From Melioribacter sp. (GTDB lineage: Bacteria; Bacteroidota; Ignavibacteria; Ignavibacteriales; Melioribacteraceae): 64,000 bases of DNA. The notes under the pieces are model-generated. The model made no database searches. It saw only the letters and a list, made by a program, of their open reading frames with translations, and was not told where the DNA came from. The stretch spans positions 1 to 64,000 of the forward strand of contig JAHEZQ010000010.1 in assembly GCA_023250955.1 (NCBI GenBank), given 5' to 3'. The position numbers and the translations under genes are program-made. Below, in pieces: positions 46,159 through 54,566 of this stretch (positions are counted from its first letter, which is position 1; each line of letters opens with the position of its first letter).

Positions 46159-47037
46159 TTACGCCACATCAAATCCTTTTGATGCCACCCAAATCTTAAA
46201 CCATTCTTCTCGTGTTAATTTTATTTCTGAACCTTTTAGAGCAGATTTTATCCGATCGATCTTCCCGCTTCCCAACACAACATTAAAATTTACGGGGTGA
46301 ACCAACAGCCAAGCAATTGCTACCGCGTCAATTCCAACTTGATATTTATACGCGATCTCATTCAAAACAGTTCTAACACGATTTGCCTGCTCGCTGTTTT
46401 CCCAAAACATTCTTCCTCCGGCGAATGGAGACCAAACCATGGGTGGGACTTCTTTCTCTTGTAGAAAATCAATGTTCCCGTTATCAAAATGTTCAGTATT
46501 TAAAACTGAAACCTCAATTTGATTTGTAACAAGAGGAAAATCTAAACGTGACTGTAAGAGTGAGTATTGATGTGGCAGAAAGTTTGATACGCCAAAATGT
46601 AAAACTTTTCCTGATTGCTTAAGATCAATAAACGCTTCTGCAGTTTCATCAGCATTCATCAATGGATCGGGGCGGTGGATAAGAAGTAGGTCAATATAAT
46701 CCGTTGATAAATTTCTAAGTGAGTTCTCGGCAGATTTTATTATATGCACTTTTGATGTGTCGTAACAATGTAATTGATGTTCCGGAAATTTTTGCGAAAT
46801 TAATTTTATTCCACACTTTGTAACTATCTGCATTTTATTTCGTAATGAATGATTTTCTTTCAACACATTTCCGAATAAAGCTTCACATTCATAACCGCCA
46901 TAAATATCGGCATGATCAAATGTTGTAATTCCTAATTCAAGAGATTGGCTAATTAAAGTGCTGAGTTGTTGAACAGAATAATTCCACTCACGTGCGCGCC
47001 AAAAACCGAGAGAAATTCTTGATAGGTTAAATTCCAT
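46159..47037 (-). CDS. Aldo/keto reductase
   Basis: A 292-residue NADPH-dependent oxidoreductase. The catalytic tetrad is visible: D41, Y46 (FDHADIYGG), K74 (IVTKCGIK) and H121 (LLLIHRPDPL). VLGSGKIDRIKSAL near the C-terminus is the NADP-binding part. Overall it looks like the YdhF-type group. The natural substrate cannot be predicted. It is divergent from the Memo-family gene. Confidence 0.9.
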   Translation of the reverse strand: MEFNLSRISLGFWRAREWNYSVQQLSTLISQSLELGITTFDHADIYGGYECEALFGNVLKENHSLRNKMQIVTKCGIKLISQKFPEHQLHCYDTSKVHIIKSAENSLRNLSTDYIDLLLIHRPDPLMNADETAEAFIDLKQSGKVLHFGVSNFLPHQYSLLQSRLDFPLVTNQIEVSVLNTEHFDNGNIDFLQEKEVPPMVWSPFAGGRMFWENSEQANRVRTVLNEIAYKYQVGIDAVAIAWLLVHPVNFNVVLGSGKIDRIKSALKGSEIKLTREEWFKIWVASKGFDVA

Positions 47038-47114
47038 ATTTACTCCAAAGAAATCTATTTGCTGATATATAATATAGTATTTAGATTGAATTAGTAATAA
47101 AAGGATATTTAAAA

Positions 47115-48185
47115 ATGAAACCGAAGATTAACTTTTTATTATTTGTTATAATTCTACACTCTTTGTTTTACTCTTTGCATTCCCAATCCATTCGTCCGAT
47201 CCGAGATAATATTGGTTTTTGTTGGAACGCTGAAGAGATGAACCAGTTTATGAATTATTTATCAAATGAAGACCACACCAAGCCAGCTAATCAATCCCAA
47301 AATCTTTTCGCTGCGATTTCTGTTCACGATGATTATCTCTATGCGGGAAAAGTTTATTATCCACTTTATAAAAATATAAAAACAAAAGAAGTTGTAATCT
47401 TTGGTGTAACACACGGAACAGTGCGCAAAGAAATGGGCTCTCTATCTAATGTTATTATTCTAGATGAATTTGATAAATGGCGAGGACCATACAAGGACAT
47501 TGAAATTTCCTCATTAAGAGAAATTATTAAATCAGAACTTCCGAAAGAAGATTTTATTGTAAGCAACAAAGCACACGAGATAGAGCATTCAATTGAGGCG
47601 ATAGTTCCTTTCCTTCAATATTATAATCGGGATATTAAAATTACGCCTATCATGATAACACAAATGTCTTATGAAAAAATGGAAGATATAACCGATCGTC
47701 TTTCAAGAATTATTCTAAATTATATTAAAGGGAAAAATCTTGTACCAGGTAAGGATATTTTCTTTTTAACTTCAAATGATGCAAATCATTATGGAGAAGA
47801 CTTTAATAACTCGCCTTACGGATTGGATGCATCAGCACACAAAACCGCGACGGAAAATGATATGAAAATAGTTTTGAAAGATTTAGTCTTAGAAGTAACA
47901 GAAGATAAAATAAAAAATACCGCCAACGATCTTTGGCCAGATCCCAAGAATAAAAAAATAGTTCCTTTGTGGTGCGGAAGATATCCAATTGTATTTGGTT
48001 TGCAGACAATTCTTAAAGTCGCAAATGGCCTAGATAATAAAAAAATATACGGAACATTGTTTAAATACTCGGATACGTTCACAGAAAAAGTGCTGCCGGT
48101 AAAAAATACAAGCATGGGTTTAACAGCAGTTTTTTCATATAAGCATTGGTGTGCATGGTTTACAGAAGGATTTTATTTGGAATGA
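47115..48185 (+). CDS. AmmeMemoRadiSam system protein B / Memo family, secreted
   Basis: A 356-residue protein whose core resembles the Memo family: ISVHDDYLYAGKVYYPL (in place of the usual PHAGYxYSG), VVIFGVTHG, HEIEHSIEAIVPFLQYY and ITPIMI. Family members are related to class III dioxygenases and often sit with an AMMECR1 domain protein and a radical SAM enzyme. Here the last two are absent. An N-terminal signal peptide (to about residue 24) places it outside the cytoplasm, which is unusual. Its stop overlaps an ATG that probably once began the next gene. Confidence 0.8.
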   Translation: MKPKINFLLFVIILHSLFYSLHSQSIRPIRDNIGFCWNAEEMNQFMNYLSNEDHTKPANQSQNLFAAISVHDDYLYAGKVYYPLYKNIKTKEVVIFGVTHGTVRKEMGSLSNVIILDEFDKWRGPYKDIEISSLREIIKSELPKEDFIVSNKAHEIEHSIEAIVPFLQYYNRDIKITPIMITQMSYEKMEDITDRLSRIILNYIKGKNLVPGKDIFFLTSNDANHYGEDFNNSPYGLDASAHKTATENDMKIVLKDLVLEVTEDKIKNTANDLWPDPKNKKIVPLWCGRYPIVFGLQTILKVANGLDNKKIYGTLFKYSDTFTEKVLPVKNTSMGLTAVFSYKHWCAWFTEGFYLE

Positions 48186-48193
48186 AACGAAAA

Positions 48194-48214
48194 AGTGAAA
48201 GGTGAAAGGTGAAA
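48194..48214. repeat. Heptamer tandem repeat across a translation start
   Basis: Three seven-base units (AGTGAAA, GGTGAAA, GGTGAAA). They contain an in-frame TGA that closes the ATG frame at 48182; the current start GTG (48209) lies in the last unit. Removing these 21 bases restores an ATG-led frame overlapping the upstream stop. Confidence 0.8.
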
Positions 48215-49681
48215 AGAAAAATCATTTATTCTGTCAGCATGCTAATAATTGTCTACCTATTGCTTCTTATCCCTTTTGAAAAAAACGAGTCTCCAAAAGT
48301 TGCAGCTAATAAACAATTCGTATGGAACAGAGACTCTCTTTGGCTTTCTCTCGAATCTTTCTATGTTAATGCGAAGAAAAAAGATTGTGCTCAACTCAAT
48401 AATGAAATAAAAAAATCATTTCTGTATTTGAATGCGGTATTGGACTCAATCGAAAGAGTTTCTCTGATGGCAACTGATTCAAAATTTTTAAGGATTGAAA
48501 ACGGAATATTTTATACTGCCGCGTTAGTCGGTGCTTGCCAAGAACATCTTTCCGATTTTATAAACCTTTTTTCCCGAATAAGAAATGCAGTTAAAGAACA
48601 ATCAATCAAATGGAATTTGAATGATATAGCTACGCGGCAAACAATATACAAATTAATTTACGGTGGACGCGCTGCTGTTGAAGAACTTCTTCTTCAAGCA
48701 GATAAAAATAAAATACTCTCTTTGATAATTGGTAAAGAGGAAATCTCTTCCACGCCAACAACAGTTATCAACGGATTGGTAATTCATAGCGGAGATATTT
48801 TAGTATCACGCGGCGGCGCACCTACCTCGGCATTAATAGCGCGAGGAAATGATTATCCCGGAAATTTTTCCCACGTTGCCTTGGTTTATGTTGATGAAAA
48901 AACCGGTAAGACTTATATAATTGAATCTCATATTGAAAAGGGTGTTGCTATTGCTTCAATTGATGATTATTTAAAAGATAAAAAACTTCGTATCATGGTT
49001 TTGCGTTTGAGAGCTGATAATTCCAAGATGCTTCAAGATAAAATGCTTACACATAAAGCCGCAAAGTTTGCATTTGAACGAGTGTCCGCTCAACATATCG
49101 CATACGATTTTGAAATGAATTTTGATGACAGCACAAAATTGTTCTGTTCTGAAGTCGCTTCATCTGCATATAAAAAGTTCGGCATAAATCTGTGGATGGG
49201 TCTATCAACCATTTCATCTAAAGGTATTGCAAAATGGCTTGCCGGATTTGGAGTTAAAAATTTTGTCACTCAAGAACCATCTGATTTAGAATACGATCCC
49301 CAGTTAACAGTAGTAGCCGAGTGGCGCGATCCCAATACTTTATTTAAAGATCATATTGATAATGCAATAATTGAAGCGCTTCTTGAACAAGCCGAAGCAG
49401 GAAAAGAGCTTAGTTATGATTGGTATCTTCTTCCAATTGTCAGAACAGTAAAATTATATAGTACAATCCTAAATCTATTTGATAAAGTCGGACCGGTTCC
49501 GGAAGGAATGAGTCCTGAATCCGCACTCAGACATAAAAAGCTGGTTGCTATGCATGAAGAAATAAAAAATGAAGTTGAGATTAAAATTAAGAGATTCATT
49601 GAACAAATGAATTATAATCCCCCATATTGGAAATTGGTTTCATTTGTCAGAGAAACAATAAAAGAGAAAAAGATTTTCTAG
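48209..49681 (+). CDS. YiiX-like permuted NlpC/P60 family cysteine hydrolase
   Basis: A 490-residue membrane-anchored or exported hydrolase. A hydrophobic segment lies near residues 5-22. Residues ~195-330 match the circularly permuted papain-like YiiX/YebB fold: GDILVSRGG, then H222 in FSHVALVYV, and C313 in LFCSEVASSAYKKFG. Family members are thought to act on peptide or lipid bonds in the envelope; the substrate here is unknown. The start is GTG inside a heptamer repeat. Confidence 0.78.
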   Translation: MKRKIIYSVSMLIIVYLLLLIPFEKNESPKVAANKQFVWNRDSLWLSLESFYVNAKKKDCAQLNNEIKKSFLYLNAVLDSIERVSLMATDSKFLRIENGIFYTAALVGACQEHLSDFINLFSRIRNAVKEQSIKWNLNDIATRQTIYKLIYGGRAAVEELLLQADKNKILSLIIGKEEISSTPTTVINGLVIHSGDILVSRGGAPTSALIARGNDYPGNFSHVALVYVDEKTGKTYIIESHIEKGVAIASIDDYLKDKKLRIMVLRLRADNSKMLQDKMLTHKAAKFAFERVSAQHIAYDFEMNFDDSTKLFCSEVASSAYKKFGINLWMGLSTISSKGIAKWLAGFGVKNFVTQEPSDLEYDPQLTVVAEWRDPNTLFKDHIDNAIIEALLEQAEAGKELSYDWYLLPIVRTVKLYSTILNLFDKVGPVPEGMSPESALRHKKLVAMHEEIKNEVEIKIKRFIEQMNYNPPYWKLVSFVRETIKEKKIF

Positions 49682-49683
49682 TG

Positions 49684-50328
49684 ATGCCCCTTATGAAAAG
49701 TAAATCAAAAAACCCATGGTTACAAATACCAGCTGAAGATTACGAAAGACACATGTCCGCGTCAAACGTAGCACAGCTACAAATGCTTAATAAAATATTT
49801 GCAGATGTCGTGAATGAATATCAACCTAAATCTATTGCTATTCTGGGCTGCACAACGGGAAATGGTTTTGAACACTTGAATAATAAAAATATTGAACGGG
49901 TTGTCGGAGTAGATATTAATCCCGATTACATTTCAATCAGTAAAAGACGATTTGAAACTAAATTACCGCAACTTGAACTTGTCTGTACAGATTTGAATGA
50001 GTTTGAATTTTCTAACTCATCATTTGATCTAATACACGCAGCTTTAGTTTTTGAATATGTTGAAGTGGAATTGCTGCTTGCAAAAATATCACGCTGGCTT
50101 AGACCAAACGGAATATTATCCGTTGTCTTACAATTACCAAACGATACATTGGCGCCGGTTTCGGAAACGCCGTACCATTCGTTGAAATTGTTAAATACTG
50201 TAATGAAATTAATTGAGCCAGAGGTGTTTAGAAAAAGAGCAATAAAGCATAAATTGAAAGAAGCGAAGAATTATAAAATAATATTGCAGAGCGGGAAAAG
50301 TTTTTTTGTTTTACTATTACAAAAATAA
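49684..50328 (+). CDS. Class I SAM-dependent methyltransferase
   Basis: A 214-residue cytoplasmic methyltransferase read from the ATG at 49684, two bases after the preceding stop; the frame is open further upstream, but that stretch lies inside the previous gene. The SAM-binding motif is SIAILGCTTGNGFEHL, the acidic end of strand 2 is VVGVDINPDY, and FSNSSFDLIHAALVFEYVE is motif II/III. The substrate is unknown. It is in an operon with the Memo-family and YiiX-like genes. Confidence 0.83.
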   Translation: MPLMKSKSKNPWLQIPAEDYERHMSASNVAQLQMLNKIFADVVNEYQPKSIAILGCTTGNGFEHLNNKNIERVVGVDINPDYISISKRRFETKLPQLELVCTDLNEFEFSNSSFDLIHAALVFEYVEVELLLAKISRWLRPNGILSVVLQLPNDTLAPVSETPYHSLKLLNTVMKLIEPEVFRKRAIKHKLKEAKNYKIILQSGKSFFVLLLQK

Positions 50329-50353
50329 AAGCCGGCTAATGCCGGCTTTTTTA
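50327..50353 (+). terminator. Rho-independent terminator
   Basis: AAAAGCCGGC (50327-50336) pairs with GCCGGCTTTT (50341-50350) around TAAT, with a T tail, at the end of the methyltransferase gene. Confidence 0.88.
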
Positions 50354-50382
50354 ATATTCTTTGTTGCTAACAGAAAAAAAAT

Positions 50383-51642
50383 CTATGATTGAACTTCTTT
50401 TTTCTCATCAACTGTAACTTGTTTTTTCTTTCCTTTCATAAAGGAAGCTATAAATAGCGCTATGATTACAACGCCGCTAATAATGTAGATCCAATTCATC
50501 TTTGAAGCTGGTGCAACTTTTTCTTTCCATGTAGCAATTCGTTTTTCAACGGAATCTTTGTTTGCTTCAGTCATCAAATTATTCTCGATGAGTACAGGAA
50601 CCCAAACAGGCTGAACAGTTTTGAAGTAAACGCTATCGGTAAAAGCGAAAAAAGTATTTTCTGATTCGGTTTTACTTTTAACACCGTAATTTTTTATTTC
50701 ATCATCAACAAAAGAAGTTACACTGTTGACAAATTGATCTCCGCCTCTAAAAGGTAACAACGCAAGTTTATAATCTCTGAAGAGTTTATTAACCTGTCCC
50801 CACATTTCATCATTGATGCGTATATTCCAGTCAGTAAACATTGCATCAATATTTGCAACTTGTGCTGCTTTATCACGACGGTTCAAATAAACTTCCGCAA
50901 GTTTAGGTCCTACTTGTCGCCATACCTTATTAAAATCCTTGTATTGTTCTTTCATTTTAGAAAGATCTTCTGCCTTCATTTGTGTTACTTTCATGAATTG
51001 AACGTTATCGCTGATTGTGCGTTCTATATTATAGAATAGATTTCCATTATCAACTTTTTTATAAATTGCCTGTTTCTCTGCTTCATTAAGCGTTCCGGGC
51101 GTCTTAACAAATTCTTGAAGTAAACTATCTACTATACCACGGACAAGTTCATCACGTTGTTCAATATTCGATCTCAATTGTGAAACTAATTTCGTGAGCG
51201 ATGCAATCGTTGCTGCATCTTTAGCAGTTCTAATATTTAATTGTTTAATCTGCGAAATCAAACCTTCATTCTGCTGGCTTAGTTCAGAAACTTTATCTTT
51301 CAACGACCCAACTTCGGTTGTGAGTTGTACAATTTGGGTGAAATCACTTTTGCGGACTTCAAGTGCGCGTCCGATTTTCAAAAATTCTTCATCGTAATTT
51401 ATTTGCAAAGATTTTTCGATAAGAGTTTTTGAATCTGCAAATTCTACTCTTAGCTTTTCAATATTTTCACCGATAATATTACATTCATCTAAAGAAGCGG
51501 CATTCTTGATTGCACTTTCATATTGCTTGAATCGCGAATCAAAGTTATTAACCTTCTCACGGTCCGATTGAGCAAATATGTTTTGATTTAGAACAAAGGC
51601 AGTAAGCAAAAAAATCAAAAAGAAAAATCTATTTGTCTTCAT
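50383..51642 (-). CDS. Exported coiled-coil protein with C-terminal membrane anchor
   Basis: A 419-residue protein of unknown function. A signal peptide ends NIFAQ at ~25. Residues ~100-165 form a heptad coiled coil (LTTEVGSLKDKVSELSQQNEGL). A helical domain rich in basic and acidic residues follows, with one membrane segment near residues 391-409 (NWIYIISGVVIIALFIASF) and a short Lys-rich cytoplasmic tail. It resembles an envelope scaffold more than an enzyme. The lipoprotein at 51647 ends four bases upstream on the same strand, so the two are probably cotranscribed. Confidence 0.55.
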   Translation of the reverse strand: MKTNRFFFLIFLLTAFVLNQNIFAQSDREKVNNFDSRFKQYESAIKNAASLDECNIIGENIEKLRVEFADSKTLIEKSLQINYDEEFLKIGRALEVRKSDFTQIVQLTTEVGSLKDKVSELSQQNEGLISQIKQLNIRTAKDAATIASLTKLVSQLRSNIEQRDELVRGIVDSLLQEFVKTPGTLNEAEKQAIYKKVDNGNLFYNIERTISDNVQFMKVTQMKAEDLSKMKEQYKDFNKVWRQVGPKLAEVYLNRRDKAAQVANIDAMFTDWNIRINDEMWGQVNKLFRDYKLALLPFRGGDQFVNSVTSFVDDEIKNYGVKSKTESENTFFAFTDSVYFKTVQPVWVPVLIENNLMTEANKDSVEKRIATWKEKVAPASKMNWIYIISGVVIIALFIASFMKGKKKQVTVDEKKEVQS

Positions 51643-51646
51643 TTTA

Positions 51647-52090
51647 TTACCTCACTATGCCTTCGTTGTTTAATAAATATTTATTTGAGTTATCAAGCAA
51701 TTCTATATTGGGGGATTTTTGATTGAACACGGGGGAAGCCAACCCCGTTTCTGTAATTAGGATTTTATTCTCAAGATCCATTCCGTTTTCTTCCGGTTCA
51801 AACACGTATACATTTTTAAAATCTTTTCCTGTGATATAATAAAAACCGACTTTGTCTCGTATGAGTCTAATTTCTTTTCCGGAAAAATTTGTTGAATCCT
51901 TAAACTCCTCATAAAAAAGTGCTTTAACTTTTAATGTGAAGGAATATCTCTGCTCTTCAACAAATCCTTTGTTGTCAACTTTCAAAACATTTTCGATCGG
52001 CCATGAATAATCTGCAGGTTTAAGCGTTAACGATGAACATGCAGAAATGATTATTAATAATAGAACTGATAAATATTTCTGTAACCTCAT
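51647..52090 (-). CDS. Small lipoprotein
   Basis: A 147-residue lipoprotein with a lipobox (IISAC) near residue 17, beginning at the ATG at 52090 because GAAGAGG stands 8 bases before it; the frame also has a TTG start at 52105, which is less likely. The mature part is beta-rich with no recognised domain, including YSFTLKVKALFYEEF and EIRLIRDKVGFYYITGKDF. Its partner, the coiled-coil protein, follows four bases later. Confidence 0.6.
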   Translation of the reverse strand: MRLQKYLSVLLLIIISACSSLTLKPADYSWPIENVLKVDNKGFVEEQRYSFTLKVKALFYEEFKDSTNFSGKEIRLIRDKVGFYYITGKDFKNVYVFEPEENGMDLENKILITETGLASPVFNQKSPNIELLDNSNKYLLNNEGIVR

Positions 52091-52222
52091 ACAATGCCTC
52101 TTCAATAAATTAACCGATGAAAGTTAGCGATTTTGGTTATTATTTGTAAGAGGTTAAACCCTTAAATAGAGAAGAATTTAGATTATTCATAGATGAGCAT
52201 CAACAATAAGTTTATCCGTAGC

Positions 52223-52251
52223 TTGACAATTAATTTACCCGAATCTATTTT
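52223..52251 (+). promoter_or_regulatory. Possible promoter before the esterase-family gene
   Basis: TTGACA (52223-52228), then 17 bases, then TATTTT (52246-52251). The downstream TATTTTCG also nearly fits TAnnTTTG. It is 53 bases before the ATG at 52305. Confidence 0.4.
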
Positions 52252-52304
52252 CGAACAATTGCGAAGCCATTCGTAATAATAACTGCAATAAAAATGGGGG
52301 CTTT

Positions 52305-53648
52305 ATGAGTAGAATAATATTTCTTCCAATTATTTTCTTCTCCCTTATTAGTATCTGTTTCCCACAAACTTCGGAATCACTTTTAAGATCATCTTCTGCA
52401 ATAAAAAGCATTGATCCTAACGATGAAGATTTTACCGATCTTCTTCCCTTGAAGAAAAAGATTGATGAAGCACAAATTGTTGTATTAGGGGAAATATCAC
52501 ACGACGATGGCGCAACTATACAAGCAAAATCGCGGTTAGTGAAATTTTTACATAAAGAAATGGGCTTCGGTGTTCTTGCATGGGAAGCTGGATTTATTGA
52601 TTGTTATTATATGAACAGTGCGCTTAAATCAGAAATGCCGCTTAAAGATGCAAAAAAATATTTGATGAGCGGCGGATGGGAGGAGAGCGAATATGTAGAT
52701 CCCGTTTTTGATTACGCAAGGAAAAGTTGGAAAACAGATAGACCACTTATTATGGCTGGGTTTGATTTGGGAAAACCACCGAACGCAGCAAAAAATTACT
52801 TAGGGATTTTTGATTCGATATTTATAAAGGCGCCATGGCTCAAACCAGCCGATTCCGTTTATTCTAGAATAGACACATGCGCAAAAGGTATCGGCTGTAG
52901 TTTAAGAAATGAACTTGCAACAAAATTCTCTAAGAAAGGTGAACAGACTGTAAAATTCTTTATTTATACGTTAACGGACTCACTTACAGCGGGAAGAAAA
53001 TCTTCCGAAACTTTTTCTGCTGAAGAAAAAATTAGATACGTCTACTTTTTACGCTCTTTCTATTTTGATTTAGAGTTGAACAATTTAATTTATCAAGGTG
53101 ATGAATCGTATCAGGTAATACGGGATAAATTTATGGCTGATAGGATTCTTTGGTTGATTGAAAGGTTATTCCCCAACAAAAAAATTATTATCTGGGCTAC
53201 AACAATTCATTTTAAGAGAAATTCTTTTTTACAAACGCAACTAGATAGTGATTTATCGTTCTTAAATAAAAGCGCTGTATTCTTAAGAGCGGGAGATTAT
53301 TTGGATTATTATTTCGGTAGAAGAATGTATACAGTTGCATTCACAACATTTCAAGGTGAAAAGGGAATGATTTTTCCTGAAGGTCATCCTAAAAAGAAAG
53401 GTTATGAATACACTGATAAAATAAATGAGCCTGACGCCGGAAGTTATGAAGCAATTGCTCACGAAACCGAAAAAGAATTTTTATTTACGGATTTAAGATC
53501 GCTAAGAAAAAACAATTGGCTAACAAAAGAGAATTTTGCTTATCCGTTCGGCTATAGAAAAAACAAAGCTCGTTGGGGTGATCATATTGATGCATTTTTC
53601 TTTATAGATAAAATGTTTCCCGATAAAATACTTCCTATTGATAAGTGA
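52305..53648 (+). CDS. Erythromycin esterase family protein, exported
   Basis: A 447-residue protein of the EreA/EreB-ChaN superfamily. After a signal peptide ending CFPQ come VVLGEISHDDG, with E63 and H66 as candidates for the family's catalytic Glu and His, and FGVLAWEAGF. IIIWATTIHFKRN matches the later active-site strand. The family includes macrolide hydrolases and many proteins of unknown function. Being exported and lacking close resemblance to clinical Ere enzymes, it should not be read as a resistance gene. Confidence 0.72.
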   Translation: MSRIIFLPIIFFSLISICFPQTSESLLRSSSAIKSIDPNDEDFTDLLPLKKKIDEAQIVVLGEISHDDGATIQAKSRLVKFLHKEMGFGVLAWEAGFIDCYYMNSALKSEMPLKDAKKYLMSGGWEESEYVDPVFDYARKSWKTDRPLIMAGFDLGKPPNAAKNYLGIFDSIFIKAPWLKPADSVYSRIDTCAKGIGCSLRNELATKFSKKGEQTVKFFIYTLTDSLTAGRKSSETFSAEEKIRYVYFLRSFYFDLELNNLIYQGDESYQVIRDKFMADRILWLIERLFPNKKIIIWATTIHFKRNSFLQTQLDSDLSFLNKSAVFLRAGDYLDYYFGRRMYTVAFTTFQGEKGMIFPEGHPKKKGYEYTDKINEPDAGSYEAIAHETEKEFLFTDLRSLRKNNWLTKENFAYPFGYRKNKARWGDHIDAFFFIDKMFPDKILPIDK

Positions 53649-53661
53649 TAGACTTGATAAT

Positions 53662-53694
53662 AAAAAAGCCGGCGAAGATGCCGGCTTCTTTATT
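53662..53694. terminator. Bidirectional terminator
   Basis: AAAAAAGCCGGC (53662-53673) pairs with GCCGGCTTCTTT (53680-53691) around GAAGAT, between convergent stops. Confidence 0.88.
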
Positions 53695-54470
53695 TATTTC
53701 TTTTCTGGATTTTTTAACTTTTTCAATTGTCCATTAGCAAAGCGATTATTTGGATCCAACTGAACAGCTTTTTCGAAATTACTAATTGCTTTTTCATTGT
53801 CTCCCCGCTTCAAGTAAAGATCACCTAAAAATGTGAACGAGGGAGAAGATTCCGGAAAGAGTTCGCAATTTTTTAATACTATTGCTAAGGCATCATCAGC
53901 ATTTCCCTCATCAGAAACTTTTGATGAGAACGAGAGAAGCGTGTGATCGCGGAAATCATAAGTGTAGCCTCCAAAATATTTTTTTCTTAAATCATTATAT
54001 CTGTTAAATGCAGCTTCAAGTCCGCCGCGTTTATATGTTCTAAATAAAATATCTTCAAGCATATCAATATGCGAAGCTCCTCTGTGACAAGTAACGCAGG
54101 CAACTTCACCGATATCAGATTCAATCTCTCTGGATTTTTTCAGAAGGTCTGAATTTATATCATTCACCATAGTGATCATCGTCCTGGCAACTTGTTTTTC
54201 TTTCTTAACATCTGAGGAATAATCCATTGGTCCAAAATCTGCAGCTTTAGAATCATCATGGCAAAAATTACATTTAACTCCTAAGGCGGCGGTGAAACCC
54301 TGCATTATTTTTTTTAATTCTTCTCCCTCAATATTAGGAGAAAGAACTTTTAGATTTTTTGGTTTCTGATCTTTTGAAAATTGGGCTTTGCTAACTGTTA
54401 CTCCAAAGAGTACAATAGCAAGAATTACTATTTGAATAAAATATTTTGAATTTATTTTGGCTAGAAACAT
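53694..54470 (-). CDS. Diheme c-type cytochrome with TPR repeats, exported
   Basis: A 258-residue exported protein with a signal peptide (to about residue 30). Two heme-binding CxxCH motifs lie at C67-C70-H71 (KCNFCHDD) and C125-C128-H129 (ACVTCHRG). They are set in a context like the photosynthetic reaction centre cytochrome c subunit family, which is common in Ignavibacteria and acidobacteria without photosynthesis. Residues ~200-250 hold two TPR-like helices (SPSFTFLGDLYLKRGDNEKA). A periplasmic electron carrier is likely; the partner is not in the window. Confidence 0.8.
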   Translation of the reverse strand: MFLAKINSKYFIQIVILAIVLFGVTVSKAQFSKDQKPKNLKVLSPNIEGEELKKIMQGFTAALGVKCNFCHDDSKAADFGPMDYSSDVKKEKQVARTMITMVNDINSDLLKKSREIESDIGEVACVTCHRGASHIDMLEDILFRTYKRGGLEAAFNRYNDLRKKYFGGYTYDFRDHTLLSFSSKVSDEGNADDALAIVLKNCELFPESSPSFTFLGDLYLKRGDNEKAISNFEKAVQLDPNNRFANGQLKKLKNPEKK

Positions 54471-54566
54471 TAATTACTCCGATATTTTGGTGCGGTAAGT
54501 TAAAATTTTATTTGAAGAGTTCAAGTATTATTTTAATATCTATTTATTAAAAATTGTTAATATAAA

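Noticed and set aside
49627-49683. Longer start for the methyltransferase
   Set aside because: It overlaps the previous gene by 55 bases; the ATG at 49684 gives the normal N-terminus.
52305-53648. Macrolide resistance gene
   Set aside because: Only the broad erythromycin esterase family is supported; the protein is exported and unlike the clinical enzymes.
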